Shown here in pieces: positions 55,384 through 64,000 of a stretch of DNA of 64,000 nt. The notes beneath the pieces were generated by a model, which saw only the letters and a program-made list of their open reading frames with translations, had not been told where the DNA came from and searched no databases. A program made the translations under genes and the position numbers. The stretch is from Akebia trifoliata (lineage: Eukaryota; Streptophyta; Magnoliopsida; Ranunculales; Lardizabalaceae): NCBI GenBank assembly GCA_017979445.1, contig CM030711.1:3162001-3226000 (forward strand). The letters are read 5' to 3'. How positions within the stretch are numbered: the stretch's first letter is position 1; every line of letters starts with the position of its first letter.

Positions 55384-58300
55384 ATGGGAATTTCAATTCT
55401 AATTGGATTGAAGTCAGCCATTCTGTTCTTGACATTTAATTTCCTCAGAGCTTTGGGCTTGCCCTTGGCCTCAATTCCCTTCTTATACACTTCTTTAGTC
55501 AATTGCTTGGTCTCCATTGCCTCTCATCCATTAATCAATCTTCCAATGCTATTGGGTAAGAATTCCGACGGTAGTTTCCCACTTTGGTCGAGAATTCTGT
55601 TTGGCCCATTCTTGTATTTTGTTCAATTATTTGCGACATTGCGAAGATTGAATAGTAGAGAACCACCTTATAGTGAAGTTTGTGAGGGTATTTATGTCGG
55701 AGGATGGCCTTCTTCGTTAGATAAATTGCCTCCCGGTGACCCCGCTATTATTGATTGCACTTGTGAACTTCCTAGAACTTCGGCCACCGCGAAGAATGCT
55801 TATTTATGTGTTCAAACATGGGATACAAGGGCACCTCAGCCGGCGGAAATTGAATCTGCGGTTCGTTGGGCTTGTAGAAAAAGAGCTCAGAAAAGGCCAG
55901 TTTTCATTCATTGTGCTTTCGGTAAGTTCTGTAGTTTGCATTCATCTATTTATTTCATGAATTACAAGTCTAATTGTTTTCTAATGTGATCGTTAGAAAC
56001 TTTTGTGCCTTTGTTATAGGACGGCTTTAGATGGTTAATCTTGTGTGAATTACTCAAAATCCTTTGTAGGTAATGTCTGATAGTTTTCGAAAGCTCTGAA
56101 GTTTGAATCCCTCTTCTTTATTTTTTTATTTATTTTTATATTTTTTATGAATTACAAGTCTCCTTGTTTTCTAAGTTGATCGTTGGAAATTTTTGTGCCT
56201 TTGTTATTGGACAGCTTTAAATGGTTAATCTTTAGACACATGTACACTATTTAGCTTCTGATTTTTTTTTTTCCGGCTATATTTAGCAAATATTACAAAT
56301 GGTTGAATGCTAAGCTTGACTTAAAGCAAATACTATTATTGATTAAGCTCTGTGGAGATTATATATTTGTTTCTCCCCAATGTGCCAGCTTAATAAGTTG
56401 GTTAAAGTCTCGAGTGCTGATACCACGACCTAGGCTCGAAACCCACGTTCACCTAGTAATTACTAACTACTTAAAAAACATACTAGCAAAGAAGAAAAAA
56501 AATTCTGTTTTATCTAAATTTTTTTGCATATGACCATAGTGACCAAGTTGAGATTCGACAATTAATTGCTATGGGTGGATGGCAATTCAGTTTTGTTTAA
56601 TTCGGATAAATTTGGGGAAGTTTCAGAAAGAAAAAAAAGAAAAAAAAAACCCAGTAAAAATCTAGGGATTATACAAAGGATGTTTTTTGATTTCTTCCAA
56701 AAAATCCATGAACTGCAATCTCCCTAAAATGCTTATCTTGTTCTTGAGATTTTGAAGGTTGAAAAAGATAGAATGTTGAGATTGAGAAGACCTGGTTGGG
56801 GAGGGGGGAGGGGGGAGGGGGGCATTAATTGGCAATTTACCAATTTAATTAACTGATCTCTTGTTTCGATCATTTTTCCTAATTTTTGGAGAAAAAATCA
56901 CTGAATTTTGTGACTATGAGTATGACCAAGTTCCAACATTTCCAAATTCAACTCAACATTTTTTGTTTTCTTTTTTTGGTGTTATTCTAAGCTATTGTGG
57001 TTCCACTTCCACTTTCCTTATGTTTAAAGGGGCATTGTGATCCCTGTTTACTAAAGATTAATGAGGATGTAGTGTGTTGTGCACCTGGGAGATTTAAGTT
57101 GGTTGATGCCCTAATGTCCCTTTTGACATAAAAACTATTTGTTTGTTGTTGTGTTCATGGGTTTGCTTTGAATTATTTACAGTATAAGATTTAATTCTGT
57201 TTTGTTCATTATGTGATCTACGGTTTCATAGGTCATCTCTCTGCCTAGCAACTCTGTTTAATGTTTTGCATGTTAGAATTTCATTACGTTTCCCTTTATT
57301 AAATTTATGGTCTACTTTTTATTTCCCGACAAAGTCCATATCTTTAGTGCTGCTCAATGGATTGACACAATCATGTGTTCAACCTAGTGTTGTCCAGGGC
57401 GTGTTGTGTTGCCTAGTCTAGCTTCCGTTTGCACACACATCAAAGGTTTAATGGCGTGAAACTGGCCTCCAATTGCACTCTTATAGACTCTACAGCTTCA
57501 TATCATAACCATCCAAACACCCTTTAGGATTTCATTTGTGGATTAATCTTTGCTCAGTTTGTTAGGTTGTCTTCTTTGTTATGACGAGCATATATAACAA
57601 GGACACTTCATTATCTAAGAATTTGCTTATATCATATGCTGTTCACTCTGATGTGGTAGATTCATGAGTACACTGTCAATGGGCCAGATTCAAACAGGAG
57701 CATGATCGATCTAAGATCCATAAGAGTTGGATCAGGTCCTTAACATATATCAACATTTGGGTCCAAATGCGATCCAATAACAGTTGGATCACGTCTAGGT
57801 CCAATCAAAACCCGATTAATAAACAATTTATGTACACAATGTTTTTAAATAAAATACATAATATATTTTATATGGTTTCTCATATATTATCAGATCAAGT
57901 TCTTATTGGATAGGAACATGATTGATCCAGAACCGATCCAATAAGATATTAGATCAGATCCTTACCAAATAGGATTTTGGGGTCTGATCCGGTCCAGTTA
58001 AGCGTTACTCTTAAGGGGGACGATGCTTATTTGTGCTTGCCAAATTCTAGAATTAGAGGGTTTTTGTACCGTTTGAAAAACTCATTAATGGGTCCATTCA
58101 AATCTGAAAGTTAGATCTTTTTGGGCTGGAGACGCTTAAGGGAAGGTTATTTTTATACCAGTCGACAGCTCTAAAGTGGTTTCCATTACAGCCTTAAAAG
58201 GAGTTAAGAGCTAGGTTAACCTCGCTTTGTGGGTCCATATTTCATCATATAATTTGTATTTTAGAGTCCTATTAGAGTTGGTTTCTGTCTTAAAGAGAGT

Positions 58301-60115
58301 AAATATATGATTAATTAGATTCTAGAATTTAGGATTTTGTTTTTGTATTTTCATTAGAAAGTTGAGGAGAACAATTGGAGATGTCCCATCTTCTGATCTT
58401 CCTACCCGTCTTTTTTTAAGGAATTATTCAATGACGGATTAAATGCTTGGCTTTTGCTAGTTAATCATCAAAGCCTTATCCCAAAAAGTTGGAGTTTGGC
58501 TTTATGAATCACTTGTTTCTCCATTCAATTCTGTGAATCCAATGGGTGTTCATATCCACCCTCACTACCTCAAGTCACCTTTTATTTTGTGCTTCCTTTC
58601 TCTCTTTTATAACCTTCAACTTGCATATTCCTTGTAACTGATTTGTAATTGGCCTTTGTTGCAGCCTCAAAGACTACATCTAATTCTACAAATACTTTCA
58701 GCCTCCCAAAACCACCCCATAACTTCAATTTTTAACCTTCGAGTCTCTACCTTATTAAAAATCACCCCAACATATTCCCTAACCTGAAACCTTCTTTTCC
58801 AGCCCATTGAACTTTAAAATCCAGCATCCTAGACCTTTTTTATTCGACCCAATATCCTTCTTATTCACCACAATTAATCCTAGAGTCTCCTCTATCATAG
58901 CCCTGTCCCACAAGGTTGTTTTGGACATTCTTCTAGAATTTTCAGGATACTCAGAGAGGGCTTGTGGAGGTACCTAATATGTTCCATTCTAGGGTTTGGT
59001 TCAATTAAGGTTTCAATATCACATTTATGTTGTCTTATGCTTTATGTAGGTTGTATGCTTTATATAGTGTATAAGATAATTGCCAAAGTATTATTACTAT
59101 TATTTTTCTGGGCAAGTAAGCAAGTGTTAGTGGTTTGCAGAGGTGAAGGTGGGTTCAAAGGGTTAAATGTGTTGGATCTCACTGGGCTCATTACCACACT
59201 TCGATTTTTGTGATTCTGATTGCTAAGGAGTGTTTAGGCTTGTCAATGGGGTGTGGACCCCCCCCCCCCTTTTTTTTTCGTTTGATTAAAGTTGATAAAT
59301 TTTGGGGTCCCACTCATAACCAATTGGCAATGAGTGTCTGATGTGGGACTAAACTCAACACGCTCCCACATGTGTGGGCCGGAATAGGATGAAACACGTG
59401 GAGATATGAACTAGGTGATGTGGAGGAGAGAAAGTCCCGCTCTGATACCATGATAATTTGGGGGTCCAACTCAAAACCAATTGGCTATGAGTGAGTGGAG
59501 AGGCCCATGAGCTTATAAGGAGAGAGACAAGGCAATAAGTATCCGATGTGAGACTAAACTCAACAAAAGTCTATGTAAGACGTATAGCCATATTTCTTAG
59601 ATGTTTCTTTACTATTTACTCTAGAGTAAGTTTGAGGAGACATGGAAGAGATGGATCTTTGCACACATTCTTGGCTGTGCCGTTATTGACTAGTTAATGC
59701 ATGCAGTTGTCATTTCTTTTATAGCTTTGGGAGCCCGAGACAATTGTGCGTGTTTGTGTGTGCTTGTTTTGTTCGTGTATAATGTTATAGTGTGCCAAAT
59801 TCTCACATTTCATCTCATCGGGTGGGCTAATGGGTTGAGCCACATTGTCATGTAGGTCATGGAAGAAGTGTTTCAGTGACGTGTGCTCTCTTAGTCGCAC
59901 TGGATTTAGCCAAAGACTGGAAAGATGCCGAGAATATAATTCGAGAACGGCGGCCTTGTATTCGAATGAATTCTCTCCATCGCAAGAACTTGGAAGAATG
60001 GTCAAAAAATCGTCTATCTTCCAAAAAGAATGAAGGGGTGGATGTGAGTTCTGTTATTCGGTCAAATTCTTCTGAAAGCTCGCGTTCAAAATGGTCGAAA
60101 AACAAAGGAAGGTAA
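55384..60115 (+). CDS. Dual-specificity-phosphatase-like membrane protein
   Basis: Two exons, 55384-55921 and 59856-60115 (798 nt, 265 aa plus stop), joined in phase by a 3.9-kb GT-AG intron that splits the glycine codon of the active-site loop. Residues about 1-90 are hydrophobic with two or three membrane spans (IGLKSAILFLTFNFLRALGL, IPFLYTSLVNCLVSIA). The catalytic domain follows: GIYVGGWPSSLDKLPPGDPA, IIDCTCELPR, TWDTRAPQP (Asp147, candidate general acid), then the signature HCAFGHGRS with Cys177 and Arg183 (the HCxxGxxR loop of cysteine phosphatases). The C-terminal tail is Ser/Lys-rich. Plant relatives are usually annotated as dual-specificity phosphatase or YnbD-like; whether the substrate is a protein, lipid or phosphoinositide is unknown. 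I ended the gene at TAA 60113-60115; a possible donor overlaps the stop (AG|GTAACA), so a longer isoform is not excluded. Confidence 0.88.
56385..56505 (+). mobile_element. SINE-like unit in phosphatase-like gene intron
   Basis: The A-box-like TAATAAGTTGGTTAAAGTC and B-box-like TAGGCTCGAAACCCACG are about 35 bases apart, with an A-rich end near 56500. Ends not resolved. Confidence 0.4.
56535..56918. mobile_element. hAT-like MITE (CATAGTGACAAA family), copy 3
   Basis: The left end CATAGTGACCAAGTTGAG and the complement of the right end, CATAGTCACAAAATTCAG, bound a 384-bp element. The flanks CATATGAC and AGTATGAC agree at 6 of 8 positions. It contains the G-rich tract at 56798-56822. Confidence 0.6.
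56798..56822 (+). other. G-quadruplex-type tract in intron
   Basis: Four G-runs (4, 6, 6 and 6 residues) separated by single A residues on the coding strand, so the pre-mRNA also carries it. Such spacing is the classic form of a parallel G-quadruplex. It lies inside a MITE rather than near a splice site. Confidence 0.8.
57668..58005. mobile_element. hAT-like remnant with GATCC repeats (probable)
   Basis: The left end CTGTCAATGGGCCAGATTCA and right region GGGGTCTGATCCGGTCCAGT carry inverted GATC-rich blocks, like the region at 50425-50795. No duplication found. Confidence 0.4.
59288..59570 (-). mobile_element. TRIM-type retrotransposon with unequal LTRs, in phosphatase-like gene intron
   Basis: The element is 59293-59565 on the minus strand, with a perfect 5-bp duplication AAAGT (59288-59292 and 59566-59570). 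The 5' LTR is 59451-59565 (115 bp, starts TGTTGAGTTTAGTCTCACAT, ends AAATTATCA). It is followed directly by the primer-binding site TGGTATCAGAGCGGGAC (59450 downwards). The 3' LTR is 59293-59360, only 68 bp, with the same start and end but a missing middle of about 47 bp. The internal region is about 90 bp and non-coding. Not related in LTR sequence to the TRIM at 44217. Confidence 0.9.
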
Positions 60116-60422
60116 CATTATCTTATGACACAATGATCAAAATTTCAACGTTACTTGATCAGGTATCTTCACTAATTTTCGGATCTCTATTGTTTTTTTC
60201 TAGTTCTCACATTCAACTATGTTAATGTGTATGCTTAATATAATGTAATGGATTATGGGTCCTAATCCCACTTGTTTCCGCCGCGGGTAGGTTTGATATA
60301 TTAGGACTGAAATTCCTGTGCAATTATAAAGTTGACAACTAAAACCATTGCACACAACATGGTGTTTAGTTCTCTCCTTTTCTTGCTTTATTTATTGGGT
60401 ACTTTTTAGGTACCATCCAGGT

Positions 60423-60900
60423 TGGGGTGCCAACGGACGGGTTTGGACGGGCTTGGTTGAGCCCTAATCCCCGCCCTAAAGAGGCAGATTTTACATAGAC
60501 TAGCCCTATACTAGTATCGGGCCTAAGTTGACTAAGCTGTGGCCATAATGAGCTCGGGCTAGGTTTGGGCCAAATAAAATTATTATTTTTTATGAAAAAA
60601 ATGTATTTTTGAAATAAATTTTTGTGTGCATGTTTGAAGACTATCCAATCGAAGTTGAAATTAATATCTTAGTAACGTATAAAGGTTAAAAATGAGAGTT
60701 TATGGTAACCCGACAATATATTTCACTCTTATTAGAAAAATATTTTTCATAATTTTAAATATATTATAAATATTTCTATAAGATTAAGTAGTGGGTTGGG
60801 CCAGGTTGGGCATTATAAGACCTTAGCGCAACCCGAACTTAATGTGCTAAAATTTATTAAGCTCAGCCCTACCTTTGCGGGTTAGATATGAAGGCCCTAG
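60423..60900. mobile_element. hAT-like remnant with GGGC/GCCC-rich ends (probable)
   Basis: The left end GGGGTGCCAACGGACGGGTT plus GGGCTTGG and the right end with GGTTGGGCCAGGTTGGGC, TAAGCTCAGCCCTACC and GGCCCTAGCC show short inverted GGGC/GCCC blocks around an AT-rich middle. Borders uncertain. Confidence 0.4.
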
Positions 60901-61319
60901 CCTTTGTTTTTTCGGCCAACTTTTTAATAGGTTAAGGATGTTAGAATGTATGTTATTTTTGTTACAATGTGTATGATTCATTATAATGGGATGGATCACT
61001 AAGAAATCCGTATGGGCCTTACAGTGTCAATAAAAAAGAGTCAGGTGGAATGACCACACAGAACACTGCATTAGACACTGTGCCGACGTGGAGGTGCCCA
61101 TAAAACCATAGTCCTTTGAGCATTTTCCTAATTAAAAATAATGACAATGATGGCAAAGACCAGATTTTTGAAATTATGTATCAAAAAGTCCCCTTAAAAA
61201 TAGGGACTCTTAAATACTTAATTTGTGAAATGTTAGGCTACCCAAAGACTTCAGAAGTTAAAATACCGGAATTACCTTTTTAATGAGATTTTAAAAAACG
61301 TGTTTGTTTGAGAGCTTAC

Positions 61320-61530
61320 CCCTCCACATTGTAGCAACTTGGGGCCAAGGAATCTGCTCTTTCTATGGTCTCAAGTTCAAATCCCACTACCCATAAAAAA
61401 CCTTGGTGGCTACGCACTGCTCCACGTAATGGGGTATAGCCTGAGTGCGGGGCGTAGGGACTAGTTTGGTGCGCGCAAGCTGGCCTGGATACCCTTCGTT
61501 ATAAATAAAAATAAAAATAAAAAACCCTTG
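61320..61530 (+). mobile_element. SINE, angiosperm type
   Basis: B-box-like CTCAAGTTCAAATCCCACT is followed by GGGGTATAGCCTGAGTGCGG, GGACTAGTTTGGTGCGCGCA and AGCTGGCCTGGATACCCTTC, and the unit ends in (ATAAA)n at about 61500-61530. That block order is typical of a common plant SINE superfamily. Left border and duplication unresolved. Confidence 0.6.
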
Positions 61531-62049
61531 TTTTCTCCTCCTAAAATCATACATCTTCAATACACTTACAATGACTACGACAATGATGATGATGGTCATA
61601 ATCATCAATTAAATTTGATGTGCATATATAAATAAAAAAATTATTAAAATATATAATAATAAGATATTTAAAATATGATTTTAAAACTCAAGTTGAATGG
61701 CCGGTGAATCAAATCAACTCATAAACTTGCAGATCGACTTAAATGAATCAAATACAATTATATTAAATTTAGGAATATTTCAAACTTAGTTTTTTAATAA
61801 ATAAATAAAAGAAATATTTTTTTTCCATATAAATAATAATGACCGAATAACTGGCTCAAAATTTTGGCCTAACTCAGTGTATTTTTTTTTTATCTTACTT
61901 AGCCAAGTTGACTCAAGAAGTTTGTTCCACAGAGTTTGGGCTAAGTCATCTTCAAATCCAATTAAGTTAACTCAAAAAATTAATTTTTTTTTGCATTGCA
62001 ATCATTTGGATTGGATTTTGTGGTGATTTGGCCCCAAACTTGATGAATC

Positions 62050-62592
62050 AATTAGGACTACAACTTGGGCGGGTTGGAGGCTAAACCTAGGCTCAACCCT
62101 AGTAGCAAAACGAGCTTGATCTTCTAAAATGGGTTTGGGTTAGCTCAAGTTAGGTAATTTTGGGCAGTTTGGTCGGGTTGGGTTCGTAGAATAACCCTAA
62201 TTTCATTTTGATAGCAAATAATTTTATATTTAAAAAAAGAAAGATATAATACATAAAAAAATTTTAAAAAAAAATCATATACAATCATCCAATCCTTGAG
62301 AGAATATTTAGACAAACCATACTAAATCACAGTTCACACTAATATTAACTAATTGTCCTCAAGTTGTAATAATAAGATGGAATAAAAAAAATTAAATAAA
62401 AAAAAATCTATAATTAATATAAAAATATTTATATATATACTAATATAGCATCAAATTCAGGTTGAGTCGGCTTGCTCGTACTCTCAACCCGAATTGAAAT
62501 TGGATTGAGATATTCTAACCCAGGTTCAACTCATCTTTCACATAACTCGACCCAATCTCGCCCATCAATCAGATTGAGCACAGCGGCCCTAT
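62050..62592. mobile_element. hAT-like remnant with AACCC/GGGTT ends (probable)
   Basis: The left end TAGGACTACAACTTGGGCGG and the complement of the right end TAGGGCCGCTGTGCTCAATC, each followed by AACC/GGTT-rich blocks, bound an AT-rich middle. A single-ended relative is at about 28763-28830 in BASS4 intron 11 (AGGGCTGAAACCTGGGCGGG). Confidence 0.45.
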
Positions 62593-62821
62593 AACCAACT
62601 TGCTCGTGCTAACTCTAACTAAAAAACGCATCGACTTAGGTTGTATATGATATTTATGGAGAACAAAATTAAATATTTTATTATTTTAAAATATTCATTA
62701 AAATAATATAATTTTAATTGACACACGATTTTTCGAGTTGATTCAATGGTTATTCATGCCACGTTTCTTCAAAGCTAATGTGGTAATTTATTAATGTTCA
62801 TGTGGCGGTTTGTATTCGGCT

Positions 62822-62906
62822 AATGTGGCAAGGGCATAGAATTACAAATCTTTTTCCTTGGGTATCCCGAAGAAAAAGATCTATGGTTATGTGTCCTTGT
62901 CACATC
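62822..62906. mobile_element. 85-bp palindromic MITE (GATGTGGCA family), copy 3
   Basis: The left arm AATGTGGCAAGGGCATAGAA pairs with the right arm CTATGGTTATGTGTCCTTGT plus CACATC; the core TATCCCGAAGAAAAAGATCT is shared with the copy at 51663. Confidence 0.7.
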
Positions 62907-63152
62907 GACCGTGTACACACCGCGTGCATTTATTAAGATTTGTTTTTTTTTATTTTAAATGGGACTTTTTGGTACATAATCTCAAAAATATGGTCTTTGT
63001 CGGCATTGTCCCTAAAAATTGCTAAAAAAGATAACTACTTATCAATGTTAATGTCTGGTCCAATGCATGTTATATAGAAAATAAAAGAGTTATTAAAAGC
63101 AAAAGATTTTTTAGTCTGTAAATCTTACCCAAATCTTTTGAACTTTTCTAAG

Positions 63153-63460
63153 GTCAGTACTTGTTGGACATAAAGCATCCAACACCAGTATGACAAGGAG
63201 CCACAAGGGAAGAGAAGTATGACTTGCCTCAGGATTTCTTTATAGCTTTATAGGTCTCTAGGACTTATTTAGATACACATGGCATAAGCTTACTGGTGTT
63301 GGATGTTTTTAAGTCCAACGCTACTGGACACTAAAAGTGTCAAAATCTAATGGAGTTAAGTACCATATCCATGTTGCCACCAAACTTTATGGCAAATTTT
63401 TCTATATAAACCGAGCCTAACCCATATCCCATTGTATCATGGAACATTGTGTGATATGAG
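63153..63460 (+). mobile_element. Possible Copia-type LTR
   Basis: It begins TGTTGGACATAAAGCATCCA, as many Copia LTRs do, has a TATA-like TCTATATAAACC near 63402, and is followed by TGATATGAGCTCT at 63452, which could be a decayed tRNA-Met primer-binding site. A second LTR and coding region are not seen before the window ends. Confidence 0.3.
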
Positions 63461-64000
63461 CTCTATTGTTTTTTTCCATATTTTATATTTCATTTTTTAT
63501 TTATATATTTGTACCTGTCGATGAAGATCTTGATTGTTGTTGGGATTCCCATCAAAGATGACTTTCTTTAATTGGGAAATATATTGATATTTGAATCGCG
63601 AATTTCTATTTGTGTTTAGGGTTTTAATGTTGTAAAATTTTCTATGATCTTAGCAAACCCAACAACAAATATGTCGGCTGGACTTTTATTTGTTGTAATT
63701 TATCGAAATCCATTTATTTCAATTTCTTACATCTCACGTTCTTTGACCGGTCTATTTCCTTCTGTCGTCTACCCTACGTTCCAAAGTTGGGGCTACGATG
63801 TCTTCAAATTGAAGAAAAAAGAAAAAAACTTCGTGATCTCATTCGATTTGCAATATGTTGGAGAAGTTGGAAGGATAGGGAAAAAGAAGTCTTCAGAGGA
63901 AAAGAACTTGACGTCGAATACGTCATTGTTGCGACTTTGATATAATAAGTTGTCCCACTCTTGTATTTTAGTTGAGGTGTTATTGTACAAAAATTACAAA

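Larger units (their letters stand above)
60116..64000. other. Right-edge region, repeats only
   Basis: No gene recognised in the last 3.9 kb. It contains a probable hAT-like remnant (60423-60900), a SINE (61320-61530), a second hAT-like remnant (62050-62592), a hairpin MITE (62822-62906) and a possible Copia-type LTR (from about 63150). The open frame at 63644-63940 has no family features I can name. Confidence 0.55.

Noticed and set aside
59293..59565. Cassandra-type TRIM (5S rRNA-bearing LTR)
   Set aside because: The LTRs show the tRNA-Met primer site but no recognisable 5S rRNA A-box/C-box sequence.
63644..63940. 98-codon open frame near the right edge
   Set aside because: It could be the start of a Copia-type polyprotein downstream of a possible LTR, but no gag or protease features are visible; kept only as part of the regional description.
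1..64000. CRISPR-like or bacterial defence system, or a specialised-metabolite gene cluster
   Set aside because: No regularly spaced repeats with unique spacers, no bacterial gene organisation, and MVD and BASS4 are single housekeeping-type genes without neighbouring terpene synthases or P450s.

Overview
The window is nuclear DNA of a flowering plant, most likely a eudicot. It is AT-rich (long A/T runs and TA microsatellites), its genes are split by plant-type introns, it encodes chloroplast-targeted and mevalonate-pathway proteins of plant type, and small non-autonomous transposons are dense. The species cannot be named from the sequence. Five genes are intact or nearly so, plus one partial gene at the left edge.

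Left to right: (1) two 5' exons of a purple acid phosphatase gene (minus strand, 4171 to 2090) whose metal-binding catalytic exons are not seen in the window; (2) a single-exon Yip1-family (YIPF5/YIP5-type) Golgi membrane protein (13602-14357, plus); (3) a 14-exon BASS4-type chloroplast sodium/bile-acid-symporter-like transporter (21512-30465, plus); (4) a 4-exon alpha/beta hydrolase (33437-35597, plus); (5) a 10-exon mevalonate diphosphate decarboxylase gene, MVD (49372 to 37163, minus), convergent with the hydrolase; (6) a 2-exon dual-specificity-phosphatase-like membrane protein (55384-60115, plus). The genes are unrelated housekeeping or metabolic functions; I see no operon-like or biosynthetic cluster logic.

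Most of the rest is transposon-derived, and several elements can be delimited to the base by target-site duplications: a complete 322-bp TRIM retrotransposon (44217-44538, TSD ATCAT), a second minus-strand TRIM with unequal LTRs (59293-59565, TSD AAAGT), an L1-type LINE (40152-43488, about 15-bp TSD) carrying a nested 875-bp hAT element (41201-42075, 8-bp TSD), a 348-bp RTE-type LINE end (16995-17342, 13-bp TSD), a SINE (53627-53784, 14-bp TSD), and several families of small hAT-like and foldback MITEs, many inside introns of MVD, BASS4 and the phosphatase gene.

No CRISPR array, bacterial-type system or convincing unknown multigene system is present. The points most worth a second look are the high share of GC-AG introns (3 of 27 coding introns), the layered transposon history of MVD introns 2, 5 and 6, the two TRIMs, a dispersed foldback family of about 0.55-0.65 kb, and MITE families that recur within 64 kb. 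All coordinates were read by eye; exon joins were checked for reading frame and summed lengths, but no alignment or database search was run.
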